A DNA stretch of 41,076 bases, from the NCBI GenBank assembly GCA_902774325.1, contig CACYIC010000011.1, positions 1 through 41,076 on the forward strand, given 5' to 3'. Both the position numbers and the translations under genes were made by a program. Under the pieces are notes generated by a model that had not been told where the DNA came from, did no database searches, and was given only the letters and a program-made list of their open reading frames with translations. Each line of letters opens with the position of its first letter. Within the stretch, counting starts at the first letter, position 1. The stretch comes from an uncultured Ruminococcus sp. (GTDB lineage: Bacteria; Bacillota; Clostridia; Oscillospirales; Acutalibacteraceae). This document shows, one piece after another, positions 1 through 6,992 of this stretch.

Positions 1-1
1 C

Positions 2-70
2 GGCGGACACCCTTGGTGTTCGGCTATATCCTTCCCGCTGTCGGGCGGATTCGGGACTTTCACCCTTTAG
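2..70 (+). other. Possible 3' end of an unidentified + strand gene
   Basis: A frame entering from the left edge stays open and stops at TAG 68-70. It reads a Gly/Pro/Phe-rich tail ending GFGTFTL. It is followed by a GC-rich hairpin (arms 75-81 and 86-92) and then a strong terminator, the order expected at the end of a + strand transcription unit. The piece is too short to identify, and another frame stays open to about 153. It could equally be the end of a non-coding RNA. Confidence 0.25.
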
Positions 71-93
71 AAACGTGCGCCGTCGGGCGCACC

Positions 94-139
94 AAAAACG
101 GGACTGACGATGCTTTTTCATGGTCAGTCCCGTTTTTTT
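94..139 (+). terminator. Rho-independent terminator
   Basis: A perfect 13-base stem (96-108 with 123-135, core CGGGACTGAC/GTCAGTCCCG) is followed on the + strand by a run of T to 139. An A run precedes the stem, so it may also stop minus-strand transcripts leaving the lipoprotein gene at 193-1056. Confidence 0.85.
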
Positions 140-192
140 GCCTATTTGATTTTTGATCCATCGGCGCGGCGTCGCTTTCAGCCGCCCTGAGG

Positions 193-1056
193 TCACTGAT
201 AAGAATACGTCAGCACAAGCTTGGGGTCGTTGAGGATGGAATTGCCGTCCATGTCGCTGGCGACCTCCCAATACTGCTTGGGAGAAGCCTCGCCGCCGCC
301 TACTACCTCAAAGGTGACGTACATGAACTCGCCGCCGTTCTCGTAGTGATAGCCCGCGAGCCTTGAGCCGTTGAAATACAGGCGCTGTAAATTTTCGTCG
401 ATATTGTTGATGCATCCGCTTGAAGCAGAGCCGAGCATCTCGAATTCGACGGGCTTGAGGCATTTGCCGTCGTAGTCGATAAAGCCCTGGTAATTTATGA
501 ATTTCGAGGGATAGGAGAGATAATATACGATCGTCACCTTATCGCCGACCTTGTATTCCTTGCCGTCGATCTTGAGGGTCTTGTTGTCCGACTTGTAGCC
601 GCTGTTGTCCGCGACCTCGTTCTTTGTGCTGTTTGAGTCGAGGTTCGGGGTCGGGTTCTTTACCAGCGAGCCGCCGCTGCCCTTGTTTTCGCCCTCACTC
701 TTGCCGGAGATCCTGTTGTCGTTCTCGCCGCCGGACGAATTATTGCTTTCGCCGTTATTATTTGAGCCGTTGTTTTGGCTTTCGCCGCCGGAGTTTTCCT
801 TCTTCTCGGTCTCTTTTTTCTCGGTTTCCTTCTTCTCGGCTGCCGCCGTCGTCTCCTGACCGCTCTTCGCCTCGGTTCCCTCGGTCGCCGCCCCGGTCTT
901 GGTGACTACGCGGGTCACAATCTGTGTCTCGGTCACAACCTTTGTTTCCTTCGTGTCGGAGCCGTTGCCGCAGCCCGTAAGAACGCTCGCCGAGAGCATG
1001 GCGGCAGCAAGCATCGAAACTACCGCCGCGTTAAGAATGAGCTTGTTTTTGTCCAT
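193..1056 (-). CDS. Lipoprotein with cohesin-like C-terminal domain
   Basis: Secreted lipoprotein of 287 residues. It has a hydrophobic signal segment ending in the lipobox LTGC (lipid Cys29), then about 110 residues of Thr/Glu/Lys/Asn/Gly/Ser-rich linker. From about residue 157 there is a folded domain beginning KEYKVGDKVTIVYYL. Its pattern (VGDKV, a Y/F-N-YQG strand, a DYD-x-CL strand, later YVTFEV) resembles cohesin-type beta-sandwich domains common in Ruminococcus. That match is by eye only. The start is placed at ATG 1056 because AAGGAAG lies 9-11 bases upstream; an ATG 24 bases further out has no ribosome site. The gene stands alone. The linker suggests the domain is held away from the membrane, for binding or scaffolding. 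I see no catalytic motif. Confidence 0.7.
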   Translation of the reverse strand: MDKNKLILNAAVVSMLAAAMLSASVLTGCGNGSDTKETKVVTETQIVTRVVTKTGAATEGTEAKSGQETTAAAEKKETEKKETEKKENSGGESQNNGSNNNGESNNSSGGENDNRISGKSEGENKGSGGSLVKNPTPNLDSNSTKNEVADNSGYKSDNKTLKIDGKEYKVGDKVTIVYYLSYPSKFINYQGFIDYDGKCLKPVEFEMLGSASSGCINNIDENLQRLYFNGSRLAGYHYENGGEFMYVTFEVVGGGEASPKQYWEVASDMDGNSILNDPKLVLTYSYQ

Positions 1057-1117
1057 CGTGAAGCACTTCCTTATGTTCATTTTTCAAGACACAAATTATG
1101 CCTATTTTCACGATAAT

Positions 1118-1123
1118 ATTATA
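1118..1123 (-). promoter_or_regulatory. Possible -10 box of the lipoprotein gene
   Basis: TATAAT on the minus strand, about 60 bases before the chosen start. No convincing -35 box is seen 16-18 bases upstream in this AT-rich stretch, so this is a weak call. Confidence 0.3.
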
Positions 1124-1258
1124 ACAAATCATTTTGAAAAAATAAAGATGAAACAAAAAATTCTCAAAAATTTCACACTTTGGGCATGATACTGTGAAAT
1201 CGGTGTGATAAAATGAAAACAATCAAACATTTTTAAGGCAGCACCTAAGGAAGCGCCT

Positions 1259-1315
1259 AAGGCAGCACCGCACAATTCGCGGCGCGCGGCTTGCTTGGAT
1301 CATGCGGTATCGCCT
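1259..1315. repeat. Dispersed repeat family 1, short copy
   Basis: Starts AAGGCAGCACCGCA and ends TGCGGTATCGCCTT. The two ends are imperfect inverted repeats of each other (shared AAGGC..ACCGCA). A damaged second left end lies just before it (1233-1258). Related sequences occur at 7887-8055, 16428-16467, 19117-19152 and 27019-27180. No coding capacity; MITE- or REP-like. Confidence 0.7.
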
Positions 1316-1355
1316 TGATCCGACGCCCGGGAAAAGCCGGGAAAAATCCGGAAAT

Positions 1356-1405
1356 AAAGCCGGACGGAAGATCAGGCGGACAGCAAGCCTCGTCCGTCCG
1401 GCTTT
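1356..1405. other. Strong hairpin upstream of the pyk promoter
   Basis: A perfect 13-base stem (AAAGCCGGACGGA at 1356-1368, complement at 1393-1405) is followed by only four T on the + strand. It has terminator form, but no gene points into it: the gene to the left runs away and pyk starts 160 bases later from its own promoter. It could end a short unannotated transcript or be debris of the adjoining repeat. The rest of the 1057-1564 gap holds the family 1 repeat and the pyk promoter. Confidence 0.5.
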
Positions 1406-1473
1406 TGCCGCCCTCCGCGGCAAACGACCGGCTAATTATTATTGAATAACTGACTAATTATTTTTGAAAGCTC

Positions 1474-1502
1474 TTGCAAATTTTATTATAATATACTATA
1501 AT
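1474..1502 (+). promoter_or_regulatory. Sigma-A promoter of pyk
   Basis: TTGCAA (1474-1479), 17-base spacer, TATAAT (1497-1502). Transcription would start near 1509, giving a leader of about 55 bases. The spacing and a perfect -10 box make this a strong vegetative promoter, fitting a glycolytic gene. Confidence 0.8.
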
Positions 1503-1564
1503 GAAATCGGAATATTTTGTTTAATCCGGCTATTAACAATCAAACAAAAAGGGGTTGAAACTAA

Positions 1565-3007
1565 ATGAGGAAAACCAAAATCGTATGCACGGTGGGTCCC
1601 GCCTGCAACAATAAGGAAATGCTGCTCAGAATGATAGACGCGGGCATGAACGTCGCCCGAATCAATATGTCGCACGGCGACTATTCGGTACTCGAGGGCA
1701 CCTTCGCGGAGATCCACGCGGCGATAAAGGAAAGCGGAAAGAACATCGCCATCCTGCTCGACACAAAAGGACCCGAGGTTCGCGTCACCACCTTCGAGGG
1801 CGGCGGCGCCGAGGTTGCCGACGGCGCGGAGTTCACGCTTTATAAGCAGAAGGAGCAGGGCGACAGCGAGGGCGTGGCTCTCTCCTATCCCAAGCTGGTA
1901 GATATTTTCTACAGCGAGGGCAGCAGCGCTATCGGCAGAGAGATGCTCTTTGACGACGGCATGATCTCGATGAACGTCAAAGCGGTCTATCCCGACAGGA
2001 TCGTCTGCAAGGTATGCAGAGGAGGCTTCCTCAAGAACCGCAAGAGCATCAACATCCCCGGCTATCACATCAACATGCCCTACGTCAGCGCTCAGGACAG
2101 GCGCGATATCGAATTCGGACTCGAGCACGGCGCGAACGTCGTCGCCGCCTCCTTCGTGCGCACTCACGAGGACGTGAGGACCCTGCGCGACTTCATCGAC
2201 AGCCTGGGCTACGAGCACGTTGAGATAATCGCCAAGATCGAGAACCAGAGCGGCGTTGACGATATGGAGCTCATAACCGACTACGCCGACGGCATCATGG
2301 TTGCCAGAGGCGATATGGGCGTTGAGATCCCCTTCATCAAGCTGCCCGAGATCCAGAAGAAGCTCATCAGAATGTGCGTCGCCAAGGGCAAATATGTTAT
2401 CACCGCGACCCAGATGCTCGAGAGCATGACGACCTCTCCCCGCCCGACAAGAGCGGAGATCAGCGACGTAGCGAACGCCGTTTACGACGGCACCAGCGCG
2501 GTAATGCTTTCGGGAGAATCCGCCGCCGGCAAATACCCCGTCGAGAGCGTCAAGGCGCTTGACGCGATATGCAGCGAGGCGGAGAGCAACGGCGAATTCG
2601 CGGCGCTGCAAAGCTATGTCAGCAAATACGGCATCAAGGACGACAACGTTTTCAGAGGAAGCATCTGCCTCGCGGCGAAGAATATCGCCAAGGAGGTCGG
2701 CGCAAAGGCGATAATCGTCGAGAGCGCGACGGGAAAGGTCGCGAGGGCGATGGTCCACTACCGCCCGGACGTTCCCGTTATCGCGGTCGTAACCAGCGAG
2801 ATGGTCTGCAAGAAGCTCTGCCTCAACTGGGGCATCACCGCCCTCGTGGGCGAGGAGCTCATGAACTCCGACGATATCACCGAACAGGCTATGGACAAGG
2901 CTCTGAGCACAGGCTACGTCCACCGCGGCGACACCGTCGTTGTGCTCTCCTCCAACAAGACCGTGCCGACCTCGAGCACCGACTCGCTCAACATCAGGAT
3001 CCTTTGA
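1565..3007 (+). CDS. pyk: Pyruvate kinase
   Basis: Catalyses phosphoenolpyruvate + ADP to pyruvate + ATP, the last step of glycolysis, in the cytoplasm. The 480 residues begin TKIVCTVGPA and carry the family landmarks in order: RINMSHG, the LLDTKGPEVR segment leading into the B domain, the catalytic-lysine strand IAKIEN, the metal-binding GIMVARGDMGVE and the signature TRAEISDVANAV with SGESAAGKYP. The C-terminal domain is present. The extra PEP-utiliser-like domain found at the end of Bacillus enzymes is absent, so this is the short form. AAAAAGGGG lies 9 bases before ATG 1565. It has its own promoter at 1474-1502. Confidence 0.96.
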   Translation: MRKTKIVCTVGPACNNKEMLLRMIDAGMNVARINMSHGDYSVLEGTFAEIHAAIKESGKNIAILLDTKGPEVRVTTFEGGGAEVADGAEFTLYKQKEQGDSEGVALSYPKLVDIFYSEGSSAIGREMLFDDGMISMNVKAVYPDRIVCKVCRGGFLKNRKSINIPGYHINMPYVSAQDRRDIEFGLEHGANVVAASFVRTHEDVRTLRDFIDSLGYEHVEIIAKIENQSGVDDMELITDYADGIMVARGDMGVEIPFIKLPEIQKKLIRMCVAKGKYVITATQMLESMTTSPRPTRAEISDVANAVYDGTSAVMLSGESAAGKYPVESVKALDAICSEAESNGEFAALQSYVSKYGIKDDNVFRGSICLAAKNIAKEVGAKAIIVESATGKVARAMVHYRPDVPVIAVVTSEMVCKKLCLNWGITALVGEELMNSDDITEQAMDKALSTGYVHRGDTVVVLSSNKTVPTSSTDSLNIRIL

Positions 3008-3036
3008 TGATTCTTGAAAAATCAGCATCCTAAAAA

Positions 3037-3067
3037 GGAGCGTTCGATCGACCGTATCGAACGCTCC
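3037..3067. other. Perfect 12-base inverted repeat after pyk
   Basis: GGAGCGTTCGAT (3037-3048) pairs with 3056-3067 around a 7-base loop. On the + strand it is followed by seven A rather than T, so it is not a standard terminator for pyk. The T run lies on the minus strand, where no gene needs it. It may stabilise the pyk 3' end or act as a weak terminator. A possible -10 TATAAT for the next gene follows at 3080-3085. Confidence 0.55.
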
Positions 3068-3117
3068 AAAAAAATCCTTTATAATAAACTCAATTTATTA
3101 AACGGTGGTTGTTTTAT

Positions 3118-3621
3118 TTGAAAAACAATATAATTCTGATCGGAATGCCGGGCAGCGGCAAGAGCACGCTGGGCGTACTTCTGGCTAAGGCGCTGGGCTT
3201 TTCCTTTGTCGATACCGACCTGATAATAAGCCGCAGAGCGGGCGACAACCTGCAGGGCATCCTAAACGCCGAGGGGCTCGACTATTTTCTCGCGCTCGAG
3301 GAGGAGGTCGGCAGCACGCTCGACTGCGAATATACCGTCGTCGCCACGGGAGGCTCGATGGCGCTCTCAAAACGCGCTATGGAGCACCTCGGAGAGCTGG
3401 GAACGGTCGTATTCATCGACGTTCCCCTTGAGGAGATCGAGCGGAGGGTGACTAACATCACCACGCGCGGGATCGCCTTCCGCCCTCACGAGACCCTCGC
3501 CGACGTCTATGCGCAGCGGCTTCCCCTCTACCAAAAATACGCCGATCTGACGGTCGGCACCGGCGGCTGCATTGAGGAAACGGTCGAAAGGATCCTTTCG
3601 GCGGTCGGCAAGAACAGCTGA
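3118..3621 (+). CDS. aroK: Shikimate kinase family protein
   Basis: Small P-loop kinase, 167 residues. If canonical it phosphorylates shikimate with ATP in the chorismate pathway. Visible: Walker A GMPGSGKST near the N-terminus, the VDTDLII strand with the Asp pair that binds metal and substrate, ATGGSMAL in the place of the GGG substrate loop, and VVFIDVP before a lid containing R-G-I-A-F-R-P. The lid and GGG loop are not textbook: the usual RPLL-type lid is replaced by RGIAFRP, so the substrate is less certain. The start is taken as TTG 3118, which has GGTGG nine bases upstream; another TTG at 3109 abuts that site and is less likely. No other aromatic-pathway gene is in the window. Confidence 0.75.
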   Translation: MKNNIILIGMPGSGKSTLGVLLAKALGFSFVDTDLIISRRAGDNLQGILNAEGLDYFLALEEEVGSTLDCEYTVVATGGSMALSKRAMEHLGELGTVVFIDVPLEEIERRVTNITTRGIAFRPHETLADVYAQRLPLYQKYADLTVGTGGCIEETVERILSAVGKNS

Positions 3622-3721
3622 GCGCTCCCGAGCGGTCTTTTGTCCGCCGCCGTTACTCCCGCCGCGCTAAAAGGCGAGATCGGGCGATTTCCGATAAGCA
3701 AGCAGTTTATCACAAAAAAAT

Positions 3722-3766
3722 AAGCAGGACGACTCATTCTCTTCGGAGCCTTGAGCCGTCCTGCTT
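3722..3766. terminator. Bidirectional terminator between aroK and the DUF1015 gene
   Basis: A 14-base stem with one mismatch (3722-3735 with 3753-3766, core AAGCAGGACG/CGTCCTGCTT). T-rich sequence follows on the + strand and a run of seven A precedes it, which becomes T on the minus strand. It sits between convergent genes and can serve both. Confidence 0.85.
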
Positions 3767-3776
3767 TTATTCATAA

Positions 3777-5060
3777 TTATATGCTCAAATCGTTCATTAC
3801 CATGCCCGTGATCATCTTGGGATAGAAATAGGTCGATTTCTGGGGCATTTTCTCGCCCTCGGCGGCAACGTCGCGGATCTCTGTCACCCTTGTGGGATTG
3901 AGCAGGAAGGAGCACTGGAAATCTCCCCTGTCAACGGCTGTTATCGCCTCGTCAAAGAACTTGGTGTAGGTGAGGTTGATCTGATTAGCCATGTTTTCCT
4001 TGTCGATGCCCAAAGCGCGCTCAAGAACAAGAGTATGGAGCACGCTGACGTCGAGCTGCCGGGACGCGGGGCTGAGGTCGGGAAGCGCCTCGCTCATCAC
4101 GGCGAGATCCCTGAGCTTGAGCAGGTACCACTCGCCCTTGCCGCAGTAGAAGGCAAAAGCCTTGTTGCCCGCCTTATACTGCTCCTTGAGCTTGGCGTTG
4201 AGCTGAGAGGTCTCCTTGAAGGCGGTTATCTCAAAATTCTCGCGGCAGGCGTCGAGGACGGCGTTTTTGTCAAAATCCTTCAGATCGCGCACCATGCGGT
4301 GGGTCGGGAATACGACCAGACCCGGATGCTGCATATCAATCAGGAAGATCATCTGATAATCCTGAGGATCGCCCTCCTTGGATATTCCGTTTTCGCGGCA
4401 GTAGTCGCGGTAGTTGAGGGCGGTTTCGTAGCGGTGGTGACCGTCCGCGATATAAAGCTTCCTGTCGTTGAAGTCGGCGCAGAGCTTTGCGATAGCCGCC
4501 TCGTCGGTGACGATCCAAAGACGGTGGGTTATGCGGTCGCTGTCAGTGAATTTCGCCGCGGGCTCGCCCTGAGAAAGCGCGTCGACGGTCGAGAGCGTGG
4601 TGTGCTCCTCGTCCATATAGAGGGCGTAAATCTGGCTGAAATTGCAGTTTGTCGCCTTCATCAGATTCATTCTGTCCGCCTTTGCCTTTGAGAGAGTGAA
4701 CTCATGAGGGAGAATAACGCCCTTTGAAAATTCCTCGAGCTTGACTCTGGCGATGATGCCCTTGATCTTTTTTCTGGTGTTGTAGGCGTTGAACTCCTCC
4801 TCATAGATATAGATAGCGGGCTTATCCTCGTGGATCAGCACGCCGCTGTCTCTCCAGCGGTTGAGAACGTCCGCAGCCTCGGCGTAAACATCCTCGCCCT
4901 CACGGGGAAGCTCCAGACGGATAACATTGTGCTCGTTCTGCTTGAGGAACGCCTTGCGCTCCTCCTCGCTGATGATGTCGTAGGGAGGACAGCACAGCTG
5001 TGAAATGTCCCCCGCGCTCTGCGCGTATCTCATTCCGCGAAAAGCCCTGATCTCTGCCAT
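3777..5060 (-). CDS. DUF1015 family protein
   Basis: Protein of 427 residues. The opening MAEIRAFRGMRY, the CCPPYDIIS segment, the NVIRLELP strand, the middle LYIADGHHRYETAL block and the later MIFLIDMQHPGLVVFPTHRM match the DUF1015 family as I know it. Its biochemical role is not established. No signal peptide or membrane segment is seen, so it is cytoplasmic. The start is ATG 5060 with GAGG seven bases upstream; an in-frame codon 63 bases earlier lacks a ribosome site. It is a single-gene unit with a promoter at 5124-5152 and the shared terminator at 3722-3766. Confidence 0.85.
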   Translation of the reverse strand: MAEIRAFRGMRYAQSAGDISQLCCPPYDIISEEERKAFLKQNEHNVIRLELPREGEDVYAEAADVLNRWRDSGVLIHEDKPAIYIYEEEFNAYNTRKKIKGIIARVKLEEFSKGVILPHEFTLSKAKADRMNLMKATNCNFSQIYALYMDEEHTTLSTVDALSQGEPAAKFTDSDRITHRLWIVTDEAAIAKLCADFNDRKLYIADGHHRYETALNYRDYCRENGISKEGDPQDYQMIFLIDMQHPGLVVFPTHRMVRDLKDFDKNAVLDACRENFEITAFKETSQLNAKLKEQYKAGNKAFAFYCGKGEWYLLKLRDLAVMSEALPDLSPASRQLDVSVLHTLVLERALGIDKENMANQINLTYTKFFDEAITAVDRGDFQCSFLLNPTRVTEIRDVAAEGEKMPQKSTYFYPKMITGMVMNDLSI

Positions 5061-5123
5061 AAAATTACCTCGTTTCCTTACAGTTTTTCTTACTCCATAA
5101 TTGCTGCTCATTTGCCGAATCAT

Positions 5124-5152
5124 AGTTTATCATAAAAACCGACATCTTGCAA
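5124..5152 (-). promoter_or_regulatory. Probable promoter of the DUF1015 gene
   Basis: On the minus strand TTGCAA (5147-5152), 17-base spacer, TAAACT (5124-5129). The -10 box matches four of six consensus bases. Confidence 0.5.
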
Positions 5153-5202
5153 GAGCTATTTTATGCGGGCGGCGGCAGCTTTGTTTATTAAATTTTGTTT
5201 TT

Positions 5203-5340
5203 TATACTAATCTCAGATAAAAAGTGGACAAAGATTTGCGAGGATATTTTTCGCAAGACGAGGCGAAGGACGCCGCAAGGCTGTCGCCTTGCAAGGACAG
5301 ACCGCAAAGATTGTCTATTTTTTATTTGAGTTTAGTATTA
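5203..5340. repeat. Dispersed repeat family 2 (MITE-like)
   Basis: About 138 bases with inverted ends: the left end contains ATACTAATCTCAGATAAAAA and the right end reads, in reverse, AATACTAAACTCAAATAAAA followed by TAGACAATCTTTGCGG. A second copy begins at 40960 and runs off the right edge; the first 40 bases agree almost perfectly. There is no open frame of note. A smaller inner palindrome (AAGG..GCCTT) lies at the centre. Confidence 0.75.
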
Positions 5341-5370
5341 TTCAGTCGCAAAGCCCGCAGCCGCAGAAAA

Positions 5371-5414
5371 GCCGGACAGACGCCGCCCGGATAAGCTCCC
5401 GGCTGTCTGCCCGA
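5371..5414 (-). terminator. Possible terminator of the EndoU operon
   Basis: Imperfect 11-base stem (5371-5381 with 5404-5414, two mismatches) followed on the minus strand by TTTTCTG. It is placed 20 bases after the last gene of the operon. The stem is weak. Confidence 0.4.
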
Positions 5415-5433
5415 CTGACGCCGCTTTATTCCT

Positions 5434-5796
5434 TTATTCCGTTCTGCCGTGCCTGCTCATTTTCTCCTTGACGCTGAGCTCGCGCAGGGCGTACATATAA
5501 TCGAGAAAAATCTTCTTGAACTCCGGGGTGTCGACCTTGAGCGACGGCGCGTCCTCGTCTAGATCGTTGGTGAGAACGCAGCTCTCGGGAGTTACCATGA
5601 GGGTGTATACGTTGCCGCTGAAATACTCCTTGTAGCTCAAGCCCAGATCGACCTCGTTGACGATGCCGAGGATATCCCTGCGGAAGCTCCTCTCCGCGAG
5701 CATGAACTCGCCGAGCATTTTGTATTTTTCGTCCTCAAATTCCACAGCCGCAAGCGGATGGTCGCCCTCGATATACTTGATTTTGTACTTTATCAT
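5434..5796 (-). CDS. Small cytoplasmic protein, candidate immunity partner of the EndoU lipoprotein
   Basis: 120 residues, acidic, no signal peptide or membrane segment. It starts three bases after the stop of the EndoU-type nuclease gene, and its ribosome site GAGGGGG lies inside that gene's end, so the two are likely translationally coupled. That arrangement, nuclease first and small cytoplasmic protein second, is typical of polymorphic toxin/immunity pairs. I do not recognise the family firmly. The order of features (a VEFEDEKYKMLGEF helix-strand, RSFRRDI, a VYTLMVTPE strand, a C-terminal FLDYMYAL helix) loosely resembles the YacL/UPF0231 group. The immunity role is inference from position; it could be an unrelated conserved protein. 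Confidence 0.6.
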   Translation of the reverse strand: MIKYKIKYIEGDHPLAAVEFEDEKYKMLGEFMLAERSFRRDILGIVNEVDLGLSYKEYFSGNVYTLMVTPESCVLTNDLDEDAPSLKVDTPEFKKIFLDYMYALRELSVKEKMSRHGRTE

Positions 5797-5799
5797 AGC

Positions 5800-6504
5800 T
5801 TAATCCCCCTCGTATACCGGAAAAGCGGTCGTGATTTTTTTGCTGTTATTGAGATACATATCAATTTCGATATCCTTGCAGTAGCCTATCCACAGGTCGC
5901 CGCTCCTGCTCTTTTTCGCGAGAGCGTAATCGTAGGCGGTGTTTATCGCGTCAACCACCTGCTGAGGAGTCCAGCTGTCGGGATAGAAGGACGAGAAGCC
6001 GTTCTTTTTCACGTTTAGGACCTTGACCTTAGCGGTGTATACGCCGTTTTCGTCGGGCTCGCTCTCGGTGCCCGAGATGATGCTGCCCTTGCTGTCGTAA
6101 ACGCCCGCGTAGTGGTAGCCCGTCGCCTTGCCCTTTTTGTTGATCGTGCCGTCGAATATGTGCTCGATCGCTCCCTTGGCGAAGTTTTCGGTGTTTTTGA
6201 GCTTTCCGATATCCGCCATTGAGTAATTGCCGGAGGACTCGTTACCGGAAGTCCCGGAGCTTTCGTCCTTCTCCCCAAAATCGGGGATCGTGACCTTTGG
6301 AATAGTGATATCCGGAATGGTGACTTCCGGGATCGTGACCTTTGGAATAGTGATATCCGGGATCGTGATATCGGGCAGCTCGATGTCGGGAACAGTGATC
6401 TCGATTCCCTGCTCGTTGAAAAACTCGCCGCAGCCCGAAGCGAAAACGAGGCACAGCGAGAGCAGTATCACCGCTGCCGCGCCGATCATTCTTCTGATCT
6501 TCAT
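5800..6504 (-). CDS. Lipoprotein with C-terminal bacterial EndoU nuclease domain
   Basis: 234 residues. A signal peptide ends in lipobox FASGC (lipid Cys25). Residues 36-74 are a pentapeptide-like stalk of repeated TIPDI/TIPKV/TIPEV units, then a Gly/Ser linker. From about residue 95 comes a domain matching bacterial EndoU RNases: EHIFDG (His115), GKATGYHY (His131), FYPDSWTPQQVVDAIN, and the ending ITTAFPVY with Thr225/226 and Tyr231. EndoU enzymes cut RNA at uridylates using two His and a polar residue. I do not see the third Lys at its usual place just after the second His. Most known examples are secreted toxins; a membrane-tethered form is unusual. ATG 6504 has AGGAGTGAG upstream. It is the third gene of a four-gene operon, 23 bases after the DUF4358 gene. 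Confidence 0.82.
   Translation of the reverse strand: MKIRRMIGAAAVILLSLCLVFASGCGEFFNEQGIEITVPDIELPDITIPDITIPKVTIPEVTIPDITIPKVTIPDFGEKDESSGTSGNESSGNYSMADIGKLKNTENFAKGAIEHIFDGTINKKGKATGYHYAGVYDSKGSIISGTESEPDENGVYTAKVKVLNVKKNGFSSFYPDSWTPQQVVDAINTAYDYALAKKSRSGDLWIGYCKDIEIDMYLNNSKKITTAFPVYEGD
6283..6399 (-). repeat. 15-base tandem repeats coding the TIPxI stalk
   Basis: Degenerate 15-base units (GTGATATCCGGGATC and GTGACCTTTGGAATA types on the + strand) encode residues 36-74 of the EndoU lipoprotein. Two longer stretches are nearly identical, pointing to recent expansion. Copy number may vary between strains. Confidence 0.8.
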
Positions 6505-6527
6505 AAAAGCTCACTCCTGTCGGATCG

Positions 6528-6992
6528 TTATTGTTTTCCTGTTTCCTTCTTGTATATCTCGGTGATCCTTTCCGCGTTCGGAGAAACGATCATGGAAACG
6601 TAGCTTCCGTCCTGCTCCACGCGGCATTTTTCGATCATCTCCGCCTGCTCGGCGTTGTAGTTCCTGTTCTGGCTGAGCTTCGCGTTGTAGCGGTTGTCGA
6701 GCGAGGTCTTGATCCTGTCAGCCGCCTCGCCGTCCTTTGCCCTTATGAGGATTATCTCCTCCTGAGCGACTCCGGTGGTATTCACTCCGCCGGCAAACTC
6801 GAGCACGTCGTCGGCTTCTATGCCGTAAAAATTCAAAAGCTCGTCCTTGGAGGCGTATTCCCTGAAGCTCTCAAAGCTCACCTCCGCCTTGATATCCTCA
6901 AATACCGCGCCCAGCTCCTTTGCCGAGCTGCCCGCGCAGCCCGAGATCAGCAGGGTAAGAGCGGCGAGAACGGCGGCTATCGTTCTTTTCAT
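6528..6992 (-). CDS. DUF4358 lipoprotein
   Basis: 154 residues with a lipoprotein signal (LISGC, lipid Cys19). The body, with EEIILIRAKDGEAADRIKTSL, a run of NRYNAKLSQNRNYNAEQAEMI and GSYVSMIVSP, fits the DUF4358 family of small clostridial lipoproteins of unknown function. Its start overlaps the stop of the upstream SGNH gene (ATGA, 6989-6992), so the two are translationally coupled, and the EndoU lipoprotein follows after 23 bases. It is probably a cell-surface protein exported with both neighbours. Confidence 0.75.
   Translation of the reverse strand: MKRTIAAVLAALTLLISGCAGSSAKELGAVFEDIKAEVSFESFREYASKDELLNFYGIEADDVLEFAGGVNTTGVAQEEIILIRAKDGEAADRIKTSLDNRYNAKLSQNRNYNAEQAEMIEKCRVEQDGSYVSMIVSPNAERITEIYKKETGKQ

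Noticed and set aside
1496..3028. 510-residue open frame on the minus strand
   Set aside because: It is antisense to pyruvate kinase. The GC-rich codon pattern keeps the opposite strand open; the translation has no recognisable domain.
5203..5340. CRISPR array or tRNA in the larger gaps
   Set aside because: The repeats are paired inverted ends, not evenly spaced direct repeats, and no cloverleaf or CCA end was found in any gap.
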